A stretch of 64,000 nucleotides of DNA from Candidatus Sulfidibacterium hydrothermale. GTDB taxonomy: Bacteria > Bacteroidota > Bacteroidia > Bacteroidales > F082. The stretch covers positions 1,922,001 to 1,986,000 of the forward strand of contig NZ_CP083760.1 of NCBI RefSeq assembly GCF_020149915.1, in the 5' to 3' direction. The notes beneath the pieces were generated by a model. It made no database searches. It was given only the letters and a program-made list of their open reading frames with translations, and was not told the DNA's origin. The position numbers and the translations under genes were made by a program. Positions 18,401 through 25,934 of this stretch are shown in pieces; within the stretch, counting starts at the first letter, position 1, and every line of letters starts with the position of its first letter.

Positions 18401-19751
18401 GGCCAAGCTGAAAGTGGAATACCTAAAAGGATGTGAAAAAAACGGGATTCCCAAAGACAAAGCGGAAAAAATCTGGAAAGACTGGGAAGAATTTGCCAAA
18501 TATGCCTTTAATAAATCGCATGCTACCTGCTATTCGTACGTGTCGTACCAAACCGCTTATCTGAAAGCCCATTATCCGGCCGAATTTATGGCGGCTGTTC
18601 TGAGCCGTAACCTGAACAACATCGACAAGATTACGTTCTTCACCAAAGAGGCTGAGCGGATGGGCATTCAGGTGCTGGGGCCGGACATTAACGAGAGCTC
18701 GCTGAATTTCACCGTAAACCAAAACGGTATTATCCGTTTTGGGCTGGCAGCCATTAAAGGGGTAGGAGGCAGCGCAGTGGAAGACATCATTGCCGAACGC
18801 GAAAAAAACGGTCCGTATGAAAATATTTTTGATTTTGCCAAACGGGTAAACTTAAAATCGGTAAACAAACGGAGTTTTGAGGCTTTGGCCAAAGCCGGTG
18901 CTTTTGATTGTTTTGAAGGCACACACCGGGCACAATATTTTTTCAAAGAAAACGAGAACGATACGGAGTTTATTGAAAAAGTGATTCGCTTTGCCCAAAA
19001 ATATCAGCAGAAGAAAAACTCGGCACAGGTTTCGCTTTTTGGTGAGAGTGCCGGTTTTGAAGTTGCCGATCCGCCCATCCCCGCTTGTGAACCCTGGACG
19101 AAAGCGGTTCAGCTACGGCATGAAAAAGAGGTTACCGGATTTTACATTTCCGGTCATCCGCTGGATGCTTTTGAACTCACACTAAAGCATTTATGCAATG
19201 TGGACATGGCCCATTTGCGCGATCATCTGTCTGATTACAAAGGAAAAGAAGTTTTGTTTGGCGGGATGGTTACTTCCACATTGCAACGAACAGCAAAAAA
19301 CGGTTCGTTGTTTGGCGTAATGACACTGGAAGACTACACCGGAGCCATGGATTTCCGGTTATTCAAAGAAAATTACCTGAAGATGCGGCACATGATGGTG
19401 GTTGGAAACCTGTTGCTTGTACGGGCAAAGGTAGAAGAAAGCCGTTTTAATGAAGGAAATGTGAATGTGAACATCCAGGATATGATGTTGCTGGAAGATG
19501 CTTTAAATCAGATGATGAGAAAGCTGATTTTGTTTTTAAACCCGGAAAGTCTTTCGGAACCGTTTATTGATGAACTGGCCAAATTGCAACAGGAGAATCC
19601 GGGGAATGCACAGCTTTTCATTTCACTAAGTTCTGTTGACAATAAGCGGCCGGTAATTTTGCGGAGCCGTACCGGACACGTTGATCCGCGTCTTTTTTTG
19701 CATCATTTGAAGAAAAAGTGGGGAAATCTTTCATACAAGTTAACCAAGTAG
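15495..19751 (+). CDS. dnaE: DNA polymerase III alpha subunit with fused N-terminal 3'-5' exonuclease
   Basis: A 1418-aa protein. Residues 1-190 form a DEDDh exonuclease domain (YDTETTG, AGHNIDFDN, and HNASADVQAT), that is, a proofreading epsilon-like module. A Pro/Glu-rich linker of about 60 residues follows. Then comes a C-family alpha subunit: PHP domain (FVHLHVHTQFSVLDGL, AITDHGNMFG), polymerase core (GPGRGSAAGSVVAYCL, MPDIDIDFDDDGR carrying catalytic Asps), the fingers motif YRPGPMQYIPSF, and a C-terminal OB-fold segment. It replicates the chromosome. Fusion of exonuclease and polymerase in one chain recalls PolC, but here the exonuclease is N-terminal to PHP rather than inserted in it. 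Confidence 0.97.
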   Translation: MFLIYDTETTGLPQDYNAPLTDFDNWPRLVQLAWQIHDENGELVEVQNFIVKPEGFIIPRATEKIHGISTERALREGKPLEEVLDIFVAALNKVKVIAGHNIDFDNTIVKVECLRKEKACPIAEKIIIDTKEVSTDYCAIPGGRGGKFKWPKLSELHQKLFGEDFDAAHNASADVQATARAFLELLRLNVITPQMVQLPEETVQNFRKKNPDPIRPIGLKVEAYHEDKTPETKAETDTGVAEPAKESQPQKKGEQPFVHLHVHTQFSVLDGLSKIPELVKKAKDDGMTAVAITDHGNMFGVKSFHQTAVKEGIKPILGCEVYVARRGMDKKETKQDASGWHLVLLAKNETGYQNLLKMVSAGWTRGYYYKPRIDKALLRQHHEGIIALSACLGGEIPSKIMNEGVEKAEEALKEYLDIFGDDFYLELQRHQSGDAEIDRKVYEDQVYVNRELLALSKKHGVKVVATNDVHFVHQEDAGAHDRLICIGTARDLDDPNRLRYTRQEWFKTRQEMNRLFADVPEALANTQEIADKVETYELDHKPIMPEFEIPSEFKDADDYLRYLTYEGAKERYPELTKEITDRIDFELETIKSMGFPDYFLIVWDFLKAAREMGVSVGPGRGSAAGSVVAYCLKITQIDPIKYKLLFERFLNPDRISMPDIDIDFDDDGREKVLHYVSEKYGKERVAHLITFGSMAAKSAIRDVARVQKLPLSEADRLAKMIPERPGITLEQAINEVPELKQELENGKPEVASVLRNALTLEGSVRNTGTHACGIIIARERLDKYVPVSTVKESVLEYATQYDGKYIESIGLLKMDFLGLKTLSIIKDTLENIKRSKGIEVDIDNVPLDDKETYELYSRGETTGLFQFESDGMKKYLQELKPTRFEDLIAMNALYRPGPMQYIPSFIKRKHGQEEIKYDVPMMEEILKETYGITVYQEQVMLLSRLMAGFTRGQSDSLRKAMGKKKLAEMAKLKVEYLKGCEKNGIPKDKAEKIWKDWEEFAKYAFNKSHATCYSYVSYQTAYLKAHYPAEFMAAVLSRNLNNIDKITFFTKEAERMGIQVLGPDINESSLNFTVNQNGIIRFGLAAIKGVGGSAVEDIIAEREKNGPYENIFDFAKRVNLKSVNKRSFEALAKAGAFDCFEGTHRAQYFFKENENDTEFIEKVIRFAQKYQQKKNSAQVSLFGESAGFEVADPPIPACEPWTKAVQLRHEKEVTGFYISGHPLDAFELTLKHLCNVDMAHLRDHLSDYKGKEVLFGGMVTSTLQRTAKNGSLFGVMTLEDYTGAMDFRLFKENYLKMRHMMVVGNLLLVRAKVEESRFNEGNVNVNIQDMMLLEDALNQMMRKLILFLNPESLSEPFIDELAKLQQENPGNAQLFISLSSVDNKRPVILRSRTGHVDPRLFLHHLKKKWGNLSYKLTK

Positions 19752-19837
19752 TGCTAACAGATTAAATTAACGTTTTTATCTATCTTCTGCGTGAGGGATG
19801 GACGTGGCAGCGCCCGGTGGCGGAAGCGGATGTTGAG

Positions 19838-19946
19838 CCCGCCTGGCTACGTAGTCGGACAGGCCCGCCTGACCACAACAGTCGGGCAGGCCCGCCTAGC
19901 TACGTAGTCGGACAGGCCCGCCTGGCTGCGTAGTCGGACAAGCAGG
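19838..19946 (+). repeat. Fourfold tandem repeat, about 26 bp unit
   Basis: Units 1 and 3 differ by a single base. Unit 2 has a variant centre (ACCACAACAGTCGGG). Unit 4 has one internal substitution and ends with a 4-bp insertion. Confidence 0.85.
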
Positions 19947-20101
19947 CGGCAGACAGCGACCACAGGGAGCTCGTATGCCGCGGTAGCGAAACACCGTTTC
20001 GGCCACCGGGACTATAACAAACAGCCCAGCCCCGCTATGCGGGGACACGCCCATTGCTGAATTTCACAATTTTACCCATAGCATAAAAAAAGCCGGAAAA
20101 G

Positions 20102-20133
20102 TTGAAAATTATTCGATTATTTTTTTACTTTTA
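20102..20133 (+). promoter_or_regulatory. Candidate integrase promoter
   Basis: TTG at 20102-20104 and TACTTTTA at 20126-20133 (7 of 8 bases match TAnnTTTG) are separated by 21 bp, just upstream of the integrase ATG at 20151. Confidence 0.35.
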
Positions 20134-20150
20134 CCCTGCAATATGAAAAC

Positions 20151-21314
20151 ATGTCACTTCCTCAAATTATCATCGAAAGAATAGTCCATAAAAAGCAAGT
20201 GCGTATTGCTGTTCGGTTTAAATTTAACCGGGACATTATTCACCGGATAAAAGAACTGGAGGGTTACCGGTGGAGTGCAACAAAAAAGTTGTGGTATTTT
20301 CCGGACAACCCCGGACAGGTTGAAAAAATCAAGCAGCATTTTCGTGGAATTGCCGATGTTATTGATAAGGTAAGCGATGCTCCGCCTATTCGTGTGAAAG
20401 GCCTGATTAAGAACCGGAGACTTTCTGAAGAGATGCAAAACCTGTTAAGGGATTTTGCGAAATATTTACGGGGCAAGCGGTACAGCGAGAGTACCGTACA
20501 TACCTATTCTACTTTTATTGCTGATTTTTTGGATTTTTTACGGAATAAAAAACCGGAGGAAATTACTTCGCGCGATGTGGAAAGATTTTCGGAGGAGGTG
20601 ATGGCGCCCAATCATTATTCGATCAGTACACAACGTCAGTTTGTAAGTGCCGTAAAACAGTTTAAAGCGTTTTATCCTTCGCTGGCTGTTGATCAGTTTG
20701 TTTTGGAACGTCCGCGTAAATCGAGGCAGCTTCCGTCTGTGTTATCAAAAGATGAGGTATTGCGTTTGCTTATTGCCACACAGAATTTGAAACACCGGGC
20801 TGCACTTACCATGATTTATGCATCGGGGTTACGCATCAGCGAATTATTAAATTTAAAGTTGGCCGATATTCATACCGAGCGCCGGCAAATTTTTATCCGG
20901 AGCGGGAAAGGGCGAAAAGACCGGGTTGTCATTTTTGCGGAGAGTTTTTTACCGATGTTTCAGAATTACCTGGTTACCTATCGTCCGAAAGTATATTTTA
21001 TTGAGGGGAAACCGGGGAAACAATATAGTGCGGAAAGCATCCGGGCGATTATTAAGCGATCGGCCCGGCGGGCAGGAATACGCCAACGGGTAACGCCTCA
21101 TACTTTAAGGCATTCGTTTGCCACTCATTTATTGGATAACGGTGTAGACATACGGTATATTCAGGAATTGTTAGGGCACAATAGTCCAAAGACGACGATG
21201 ATATACACCCATGTGAGCAGGAAAGACATTCTGCGCATTCAGAGTCCGTTGGATGAGGCCATAAAGCGGGTAATTGAGGAGGATAAAAAGAACCCAAATA
21301 TACTGTTATCCTGA
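20151..21314 (+). CDS. Tyrosine recombinase, probable integron integrase of unusual architecture
   Basis: 387 aa. Residues 1-80 form an extra N-terminal domain (VRFKFNRDIIHRIKELEGYR, then WSATKKLWYFPD) that resembles HARP-like single-strand/branched DNA-binding modules; that likeness is my reading by eye. A SAM-like core-binding domain spans about 95-185 and the catalytic domain 195-370. Catalytic residues are all present: Arg228 (SGLRISE), Lys253 (SGKGRKDR), His317 and Arg320 (TPHTLRHSFAT), His343 (LLGH), Tyr352 (TTMIYTHV). The ending IYTHV...QSPLDEA is IntI-like. Only about 56 residues separate KDR from TPHTLRH, against about 85 in IntI1, so most of the integron-specific I2 insertion is missing. 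Its place next to the array makes it the likely cassette recombinase. Confidence 0.9.
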   Translation: MSLPQIIIERIVHKKQVRIAVRFKFNRDIIHRIKELEGYRWSATKKLWYFPDNPGQVEKIKQHFRGIADVIDKVSDAPPIRVKGLIKNRRLSEEMQNLLRDFAKYLRGKRYSESTVHTYSTFIADFLDFLRNKKPEEITSRDVERFSEEVMAPNHYSISTQRQFVSAVKQFKAFYPSLAVDQFVLERPRKSRQLPSVLSKDEVLRLLIATQNLKHRAALTMIYASGLRISELLNLKLADIHTERRQIFIRSGKGRKDRVVIFAESFLPMFQNYLVTYRPKVYFIEGKPGKQYSAESIRAIIKRSARRAGIRQRVTPHTLRHSFATHLLDNGVDIRYIQELLGHNSPKTTMIYTHVSRKDILRIQSPLDEAIKRVIEEDKKNPNILLS

Positions 21315-21334
21315 CCATGTTAAACAAAAAAGAG

Positions 21335-21342
21335 TACATTTG
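21335..21342 (+). promoter_or_regulatory. Candidate cassette promoter (Pc) -7 box
   Basis: TACATTTG matches TAnnTTTG perfectly. It lies between the integrase stop and the first cassette junction, directed into the array. The -33 region (around 21311) is weak. Confidence 0.45.
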
Positions 21343-21351
21343 ATACGGATA

Positions 21352-21366
21352 CAAGGAGTTATGCCC
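21352..21366 (+). other. Candidate attI junction
   Basis: The sequence CAAGGAG-TTATGCCC has GTT at 21358-21360. TTATGCCC is the left end of cassette 1 because its reverse complement GGGCATAA(C) opens attC1 at 22373. The crossover is therefore placed between G21358 and T21359, and the bases to the left are attI. Confidence 0.7.
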
Positions 21367-21388
21367 AAGTGTAAAAAGAAAATGACAA

Positions 21389-22366
21389 ATGATTAATGAA
21401 TTAACAAGTTCAAGACTATTAACACCAATTTATACGATTATTGGAATCATTATTGGAGCATTGCTAACATTTATTACGTCTTGGTTTCTAAAAAAGAGAG
21501 AAACAAAACTTAAAATTTCAAGTCAATTGATTAAAAAACGTATTAATGCACATGAAAAGATACTTACTCTTGCAAAAACAATGAGAGCGACATTATCAAT
21601 TGATAAAATAAATACTGAAAATGTATATATTACCTATCCGATTATTTTTCAAACAAAAGAAAGTTTCCAAAATTGGAGAAGTTCTTTTTTTCTGACGACA
21701 AACGAATATTCTCATTGGCTTGGATTAAAAGTAACAAGAGAATTATACTTTATTCAAGACTACATTGTAAATCTTGACAAAAGGCTCGAAAAAGTTCCTT
21801 CTGAGAACTATCTTCAAATTGGAATAATTTTGCGAAATGATTTTCTTTCAATGGCTTCAAATGTAGAAAAAGAGGTAATTTCATATTTTGAAAGTGGTTG
21901 GAAAAATTTGAAAATTGAAAAAAATAATAAATGGCATAAATTTCCAAAAAAAGTTTCATTAAAGAGACTTGAAGAAACCAACCTTTACAAAAGGCATCTT
22001 GAAATTCATAAATATCTAAATAAAGAAGAAAAGTCGATACCAAGAGATGAGATTAAGCAAATAACTGAATTATATAACATTGCGCCAAACGGATTAAAAG
22101 TTGACATGGTGACACTTAGAGAAGTACCTAATATTGACAATAGTGGTGTAAAATATGAATTAACATATAAAGATTGCGAAGACTATGGAGATAAAATGAA
22201 GTTTGGTCATTGTGAATTAGTAGGTGGTCGAATAATGTTTGACAAAATAGATAAAAATGCACAGATACTAGGAATTGATTACAAGGCAATAAAATTACTT
22301 GTAAATTGGATTGAAGAAAATATTGAAGATATTGATTATCTAAATGAAACAATCGAATATGAATAA
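21389..22366 (+). CDS. Cassette 1: hypothetical protein with N-terminal membrane anchor
   Basis: 325 aa, not recognised. One hydrophobic helix at about residues 10-33 (PIYTIIGIIIGALLTFITSWF) is followed by a basic stretch and a long, mostly helical soluble region with many charged residues. It is the first cassette after the integrase (21359-22502), so it would be the best expressed from a Pc promoter. AT-rich, like the rest of the array and unlike dnaE. Confidence 0.75.
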   Translation: MINELTSSRLLTPIYTIIGIIIGALLTFITSWFLKKRETKLKISSQLIKKRINAHEKILTLAKTMRATLSIDKINTENVYITYPIIFQTKESFQNWRSSFFLTTNEYSHWLGLKVTRELYFIQDYIVNLDKRLEKVPSENYLQIGIILRNDFLSMASNVEKEVISYFESGWKNLKIEKNNKWHKFPKKVSLKRLEETNLYKRHLEIHKYLNKEEKSIPRDEIKQITELYNIAPNGLKVDMVTLREVPNIDNSGVKYELTYKDCEDYGDKMKFGHCELVGGRIMFDKIDKNAQILGIDYKAIKLLVNWIEENIEDIDYLNETIEYE

Positions 22367-22374
22367 ACACCAGG

Positions 22375-22508
22375 GCATAACAGCGGCTCATAGTGCATGC
22401 CGCAAATTGTACTTAAATTGAAAATTAATCGTAAATTTGAGAATATTTGTAAACAGAGAAAATTTTGAAAACCAATTGCGGCACGCACCATAGCCGCACC
22501 CGTTAGCT
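22375..22508 (+). repeat. attC site 1 (type a)
   Basis: R'' GCATAAC and R' GTTAGCT. The arms AGCGGCTCATAGTGCATGCC and its partner near the right end pair imperfectly: one C in GGCTCATAG is extrahelical, as is usual for attC sites. The AT-rich middle contains TAAATTTG (22432-22439), a perfect -7 box. The extended R'' GGGCATAAC is complementary to the left end of cassette 1. Confidence 0.9.
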
Positions 22509-22556
22509 GGCATATTAGAGACGACATTGAATAATAAACAAATAACGAAATAAATA

Positions 22557-22772
22557 ATGAAAAAAACAGTGTATTTTACAGGTGCTAATCATAGCACAGC
22601 ACAGCTTGAAACAGCTATTAAGACAGCGACAGATAAACGAGATGCATTTTTAAAAGCAAATGAAAACAATATTGCTAAAATTGAAAGTGAACAAATTATA
22701 ATTACCACTTGGAATAGTAATAATGGCAATGTATTGCCAACTATTAAACTAACCTATTACCCTAAAAAATAA
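22557..22772 (+). CDS. Cassette 2, gene 1: small hypothetical protein
   Basis: 71 aa, not recognised; no signal peptide or membrane segment. It begins with a strand-like KTVYFTG, followed by a helical, Ala/Lys-rich region, and ends with strands (IIITTWNS, IKLTYYPKK). The stop overlaps the start of the OLD-like gene by one base, so it is the first gene of a three-gene operon inside one cassette (22503-25014). It may be a regulator or partner of the ATPase; this rests only on position. Confidence 0.65.
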   Translation: MKKTVYFTGANHSTAQLETAIKTATDKRDAFLKANENNIAKIESEQIIITTWNSNNGNVLPTIKLTYYPKK

Positions 22773-24556
22773 TGAAACTAATTGAAGTAGAGATTATTGA
22801 TTTTAAGTCAATAAAAAGAGAAAAGTTTAAGCTAAACGGAAACCAACTTTGTTTTGTTGGTAAAAATGAATGTGGTAAGTCCAGCATAATTCAGGCTGTA
22901 AGTTATTTGAATTTTTTAGACTATGAGCTTAATCATAAGTTATTAAATAAAAGTTCAAAATCATACCCTAAAGGATATCCAATAATTATTGGGGTTTTTG
23001 AAATCTCAAAAGAAACATTCGTAAAATTGAGAGAACTTATATATGCCGAAATTCCAAATTTATCACGAACTATTCCAAAAGATTCTGAAACATCTTTACT
23101 TCAAATTAAAAGGTGGGGAAATGGAATTTCAAATATTTCACTAATCTTAACTGATCGGAAAAATTATTCGATAAATATTACTGAAAATATTGAGAAAAAA
23201 GCTAAGTTCTGGAATGATTTTTATGAAAATATTTATCCTAATATTGAATATTACGAAAGTGAAGAATTATTATTGGAACCTGCTACGATAGATCAATTAT
23301 TAAGTTCTGACAAAAAATATGAAACTTTTAGAAGACTATTATATATTTCTGGTTGTGACGACCTTACAATATTAGATGCCGACGATGATAACTTTATTTC
23401 AACTTATTTATCAAATCTTGAAGATAACTTTAATGAAATATTAAAAAAACACTATAAGCAAGACGAAAGTATTAATGTAAGAATTCAAACAATTAGAGGA
23501 AATAAATTAAGTTTAGTAATAAGAGATAATACAAAATTAAGTTTTGCAATAGATGAACGTAGTCCCGGATTTAAATATTATTTTTCATTTTTAATTAATA
23601 AATTATTTGCAAAACAAAAAAACGGAAGTAAAAAAACTATTCTATTACTTGATGAACCAGGAAACAACTTACATCCACAAGGTTCTAAAGATTTATTAAT
23701 ATCTTTTAATGAAATTGCCAAAAATTCACAATTATTATACACAACTCATAATCCTTTTTTGACAATTAGAAATAATGTAGATGCTTTAATGTTTGTTTAT
23801 AAATCACCAAAACAAGGAACAAAAATAAACCAAAAACCATTTCTAAATAAATATCAAATCATCAGAAAGGAATTAGGAATTTTACTAAATGATAGCTTTC
23901 TATTAGGTGATATAAATTTAGTTGTTGAAGGTAATACTGAAAAACTTGCTTTTCACAGGTTCTTTCAAATTGAAAAATACAAAAAGCTTGAATGGTTAAA
24001 TATATATAATGCAGGTGGAGTAACTAATATTTCTCAAACAATAAATTATCTTGGTGAGAATAATTTAGATTTAGCAGGGATTGCTGTTTTTGATAGTGAT
24101 AAGGAAGCATTAAATGAAAAGAAAAAAAAAGGTTATTTGAAGGCCATGAAAAGTAAAAAATGGGCTTCTGTTGAAATAAACGATGCTTTTTCTGACAAAA
24201 AGGAAAGGACATTTGAAGACTTATTTCCACAAGATATTTATGTAAAGGCTTTCAATGATTATTGTAATTCAATAAAAGATATTGGCGTTTTTGATAATAA
24301 TTATACAAACTTTGAATATACTAAACCGATTGAAGTTCCAATAATAAACACATTAGAAGAACACTTTTTTTCATTCATAAATAACGATAGAAAAAGACAA
24401 AATAGCATTACAAAACAGGATATTATTAGGAATGTTCTTGATACAATTGACAAAATGGAAAAAGAAGAAAAAGGAAAGGCATTAATGAATGTTTATAAAC
24501 TATTAGATAAAATTGTGAATGAATATAAAAAAATAGAGAAATATGTCGCAAACTAA
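22772..24556 (+). CDS. Cassette 2, gene 2: OLD-family ATPase with TOPRIM nuclease domain
   Basis: 594 aa. The ABC-type ATPase half has Walker A FVGKNECGKSS (residues 28-38) and Walker B ILLLDEPGNNLHPQG near residue 290, followed by a switch His in TTHNPF. The TOPRIM half follows: LVVEGNTEK near 385 (catalytic Glu) and AVFDSDKE near 440 (DxD). This order is that of OLD-family nucleases such as GajA and retron/PARIS-type AAA-TOPRIM effectors, which act against phages. No UvrD-like GajB lies beside it, so it is not a standard Gabija pair. It overlaps the third gene by 14 bp. Confidence 0.88.
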   Translation: MKLIEVEIIDFKSIKREKFKLNGNQLCFVGKNECGKSSIIQAVSYLNFLDYELNHKLLNKSSKSYPKGYPIIIGVFEISKETFVKLRELIYAEIPNLSRTIPKDSETSLLQIKRWGNGISNISLILTDRKNYSINITENIEKKAKFWNDFYENIYPNIEYYESEELLLEPATIDQLLSSDKKYETFRRLLYISGCDDLTILDADDDNFISTYLSNLEDNFNEILKKHYKQDESINVRIQTIRGNKLSLVIRDNTKLSFAIDERSPGFKYYFSFLINKLFAKQKNGSKKTILLLDEPGNNLHPQGSKDLLISFNEIAKNSQLLYTTHNPFLTIRNNVDALMFVYKSPKQGTKINQKPFLNKYQIIRKELGILLNDSFLLGDINLVVEGNTEKLAFHRFFQIEKYKKLEWLNIYNAGGVTNISQTINYLGENNLDLAGIAVFDSDKEALNEKKKKGYLKAMKSKKWASVEINDAFSDKKERTFEDLFPQDIYVKAFNDYCNSIKDIGVFDNNYTNFEYTKPIEVPIINTLEEHFFSFINNDRKRQNSITKQDIIRNVLDTIDKMEKEEKGKALMNVYKLLDKIVNEYKKIEKYVAN

Positions 24557-24935
24557 ACTTGAAATATTTAAAATTAAAATATCTGAAAACTCAAAATTTG
24601 ATTTTGACAAAAAGGTATTGGAAGCAATAAATAATTTTCTAAATGAAGAAAATACAGTTTATGTAAATCATTCAACTTCTATACTTACTGAAGATATTGA
24701 AGAATATGGAACAAATAAAACTGTAAATAAATATCTTGTAGTTACATTGATTTACAAAGATTTGAATGCTTCACAATTTGATTTAAAAAATACGAATAAA
24801 AAAGTTAAAAGTGTAGTAAAAAAAGAAATAGAAAAAGGAGAGAATATTCCAGAACCTAAAATAGAAACTGATTTAGAAAAAGAAATACGCCAGCTAACAA
24901 AACCTATACGTAATGCGGGGCTCATTGAAGATTAA
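24543..24935 (+). CDS. Cassette 2, gene 3: hypothetical protein reading into attC2
   Basis: 130 aa, not recognised. Short beta-like segments near the N-terminus (FDKKVLEAINNFLNEENTVY, TVNKYLVVTLIYKD) are followed by a Lys/Glu-rich tail. The reading frame crosses the R'' box of attC2 (24892-24898), so roughly the last 14 residues (QLTKPIRNAGLIED) are encoded by the recombination site itself. It overlaps the OLD-like gene and is presumably translated with it. Confidence 0.7.
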   Translation: MSQTKLEIFKIKISENSKFDFDKKVLEAINNFLNEENTVYVNHSTSILTEDIEEYGTNKTVNKYLVVTLIYKDLNASQFDLKNTNKKVKSVVKKEIEKGENIPEPKIETDLEKEIRQLTKPIRNAGLIED

Positions 24936-25020
24936 AAGGTTATACAAGTAATGATATTTGTGGTAAATTGAAAAAAATTACTTCGAAAACCCGCACTACG
25001 CATAGCCACACCCGTTGCCT
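24892..25020 (+). repeat. attC site 2
   Basis: R'' AGCTAAC, R' GTTGCCT. The extended R'' GCCAGCTAAC is the exact complement of GTTAGCTGGC at the left end of cassette 2. Inner arms CCTATACGTAATGCGGG and GCTATGCGTAGTGCGGG (right arm as complement) pair. Confidence 0.88.
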
Positions 25021-25040
25021 GTAATTAAAAAAGATATATT

Positions 25041-25925
25041 ATGCCAATACAAAGAATTAATAGAGTAATAAAACAGCAAATTGTTGATGACAAAAAGATA
25101 ACAGCAGAAAACTTCATTAAGTTGCTAGATGAATTAAGTGCTTTAAGTGTTTTTCAAAATGCAACCGTTATCAATGTTACACTTCAATATGATAACCTTA
25201 ATGTAACAGGTAATCTTCAACAAGTAAGAAGTGATTTAAATCAAATAGACAAAAGCTCTTCATTAATTAGTATGAGTTGTTCTTTTCAAGTCAACTTGAA
25301 TCCTCGAAAGACTTTAAGCATAAGCATAAATCACTCAAACAATATTTTCAACCTTAATGGTAATAATTTTAATGAGGCAGAAACAAAAGAGATATATAAA
25401 ATAGCAGACAAACATTTCCCAAAGAAAAAGGAAGCTGAAGTTATTACTTCAACAAAAGACACTAATACTACAAATTTTCTACCGGGACCGTTTGCGCCTG
25501 TACAACTAACTGATGCCCCTTCCGATAAAAAAGTTTTTATAATTATGAGCTTTCAAGACCAACATAGAGATGCATATTTTGTTGCTATTGAACCAACATT
25601 AAGAAAGTTAGGGTTTGAACCAATTAGAGTAGACCAAATTCAACATAATAACACTGTAACAAGTGAAATTTTAAAAGAATTGGAGAGTGCGGCTTTTGTA
25701 GTAGCGGACTTAACTGGAGAAAGACCGAATGTATATTATGAAATTGGTTGGGCACATCGAGCAAATAAAGAAGTTGTACTTACAGCAAGAAAAGATACTG
25801 CAATACATTTTGATGTTGCAGCTATAAATAGAATAGAATACACAGATTATACTGATTTATGTTCTTCATTAAGTAAAAGAGTTAAAGCTATTGCTAAACG
25901 ACTTGGTTTAGACGTAAAAGAATAA
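25041..25925 (+). CDS. Cassette 3: protein with C-terminal TIR/deoxyribosyltransferase-like domain
   Basis: 294 aa. The N-terminal 150 residues are not recognised. Residues 165-290 form a Rossmann-like domain: KVFIIMSFQDQHRDAYF, then LRKLGFEPIRVDQIQ, then EILKELESAAFVVADLTGE and RPNVYYEIGWAHR, then VVLTARKD. The A-D-L-T-x-x-x-P-N-V-x-Y-E-x-G-x-A-H signature is shared by nucleoside 2-deoxyribosyltransferase-like and TIR-like nucleotide-binding proteins, several of which are NAD-cleaving phage-defence effectors. The Glu in YYEIG would be the candidate catalytic residue. Single gene of cassette 3 (25015-26059). Confidence 0.75.
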   Translation: MPIQRINRVIKQQIVDDKKITAENFIKLLDELSALSVFQNATVINVTLQYDNLNVTGNLQQVRSDLNQIDKSSSLISMSCSFQVNLNPRKTLSISINHSNNIFNLNGNNFNEAETKEIYKIADKHFPKKKEAEVITSTKDTNTTNFLPGPFAPVQLTDAPSDKKVFIIMSFQDQHRDAYFVAIEPTLRKLGFEPIRVDQIQHNNTVTSEILKELESAAFVVADLTGERPNVYYEIGWAHRANKEVVLTARKDTAIHFDVAAINRIEYTDYTDLCSSLSKRVKAIAKRLGLDVKE

Positions 25926-25934
25926 AAAAACTAC

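Larger units (their letters stand above)
19752..20150. other. GC-rich intergenic block with tandem repeats, upstream of the integrase
   Basis: About 400 bp with no convincing gene. From about 19795 to 20050 it is much richer in GC than either neighbour. It holds four tandem copies of a 26-30 bp unit beginning CCCGCCTGGCTACGTAGTCG (19838-19863, 19864-19890, 19891-19916, 19917-19946). Each unit can pair CCTG with CAGG around CTACGTAG. A further hairpin CCCCGC-TAT-GCGGGG lies at 20030-20044. It may encode a structured RNA or mark an integration scar; the function is unknown. Confidence 0.6.

Noticed and set aside
19752-19765. GTGCTAAC just after dnaE as a remnant attC or attI
   Set aside because: No matching GTTRRRY box or paired arm follows within 200 bp, and it lies on the far side of the integrase from the array.
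20151-21314. Housekeeping XerC/XerD function for the recombinase
   Set aside because: The extra N-terminal domain, the IntI-like C-terminus and direct adjacency to 40 attC-like sites favour a cassette integrase. Not excluded without a search for separate xerC/xerD genes.
22772-24556. Gabija (GajA) identification for the OLD-like protein
   Set aside because: No GajB-type helicase is in the same cassette; the small flanking genes do not match.
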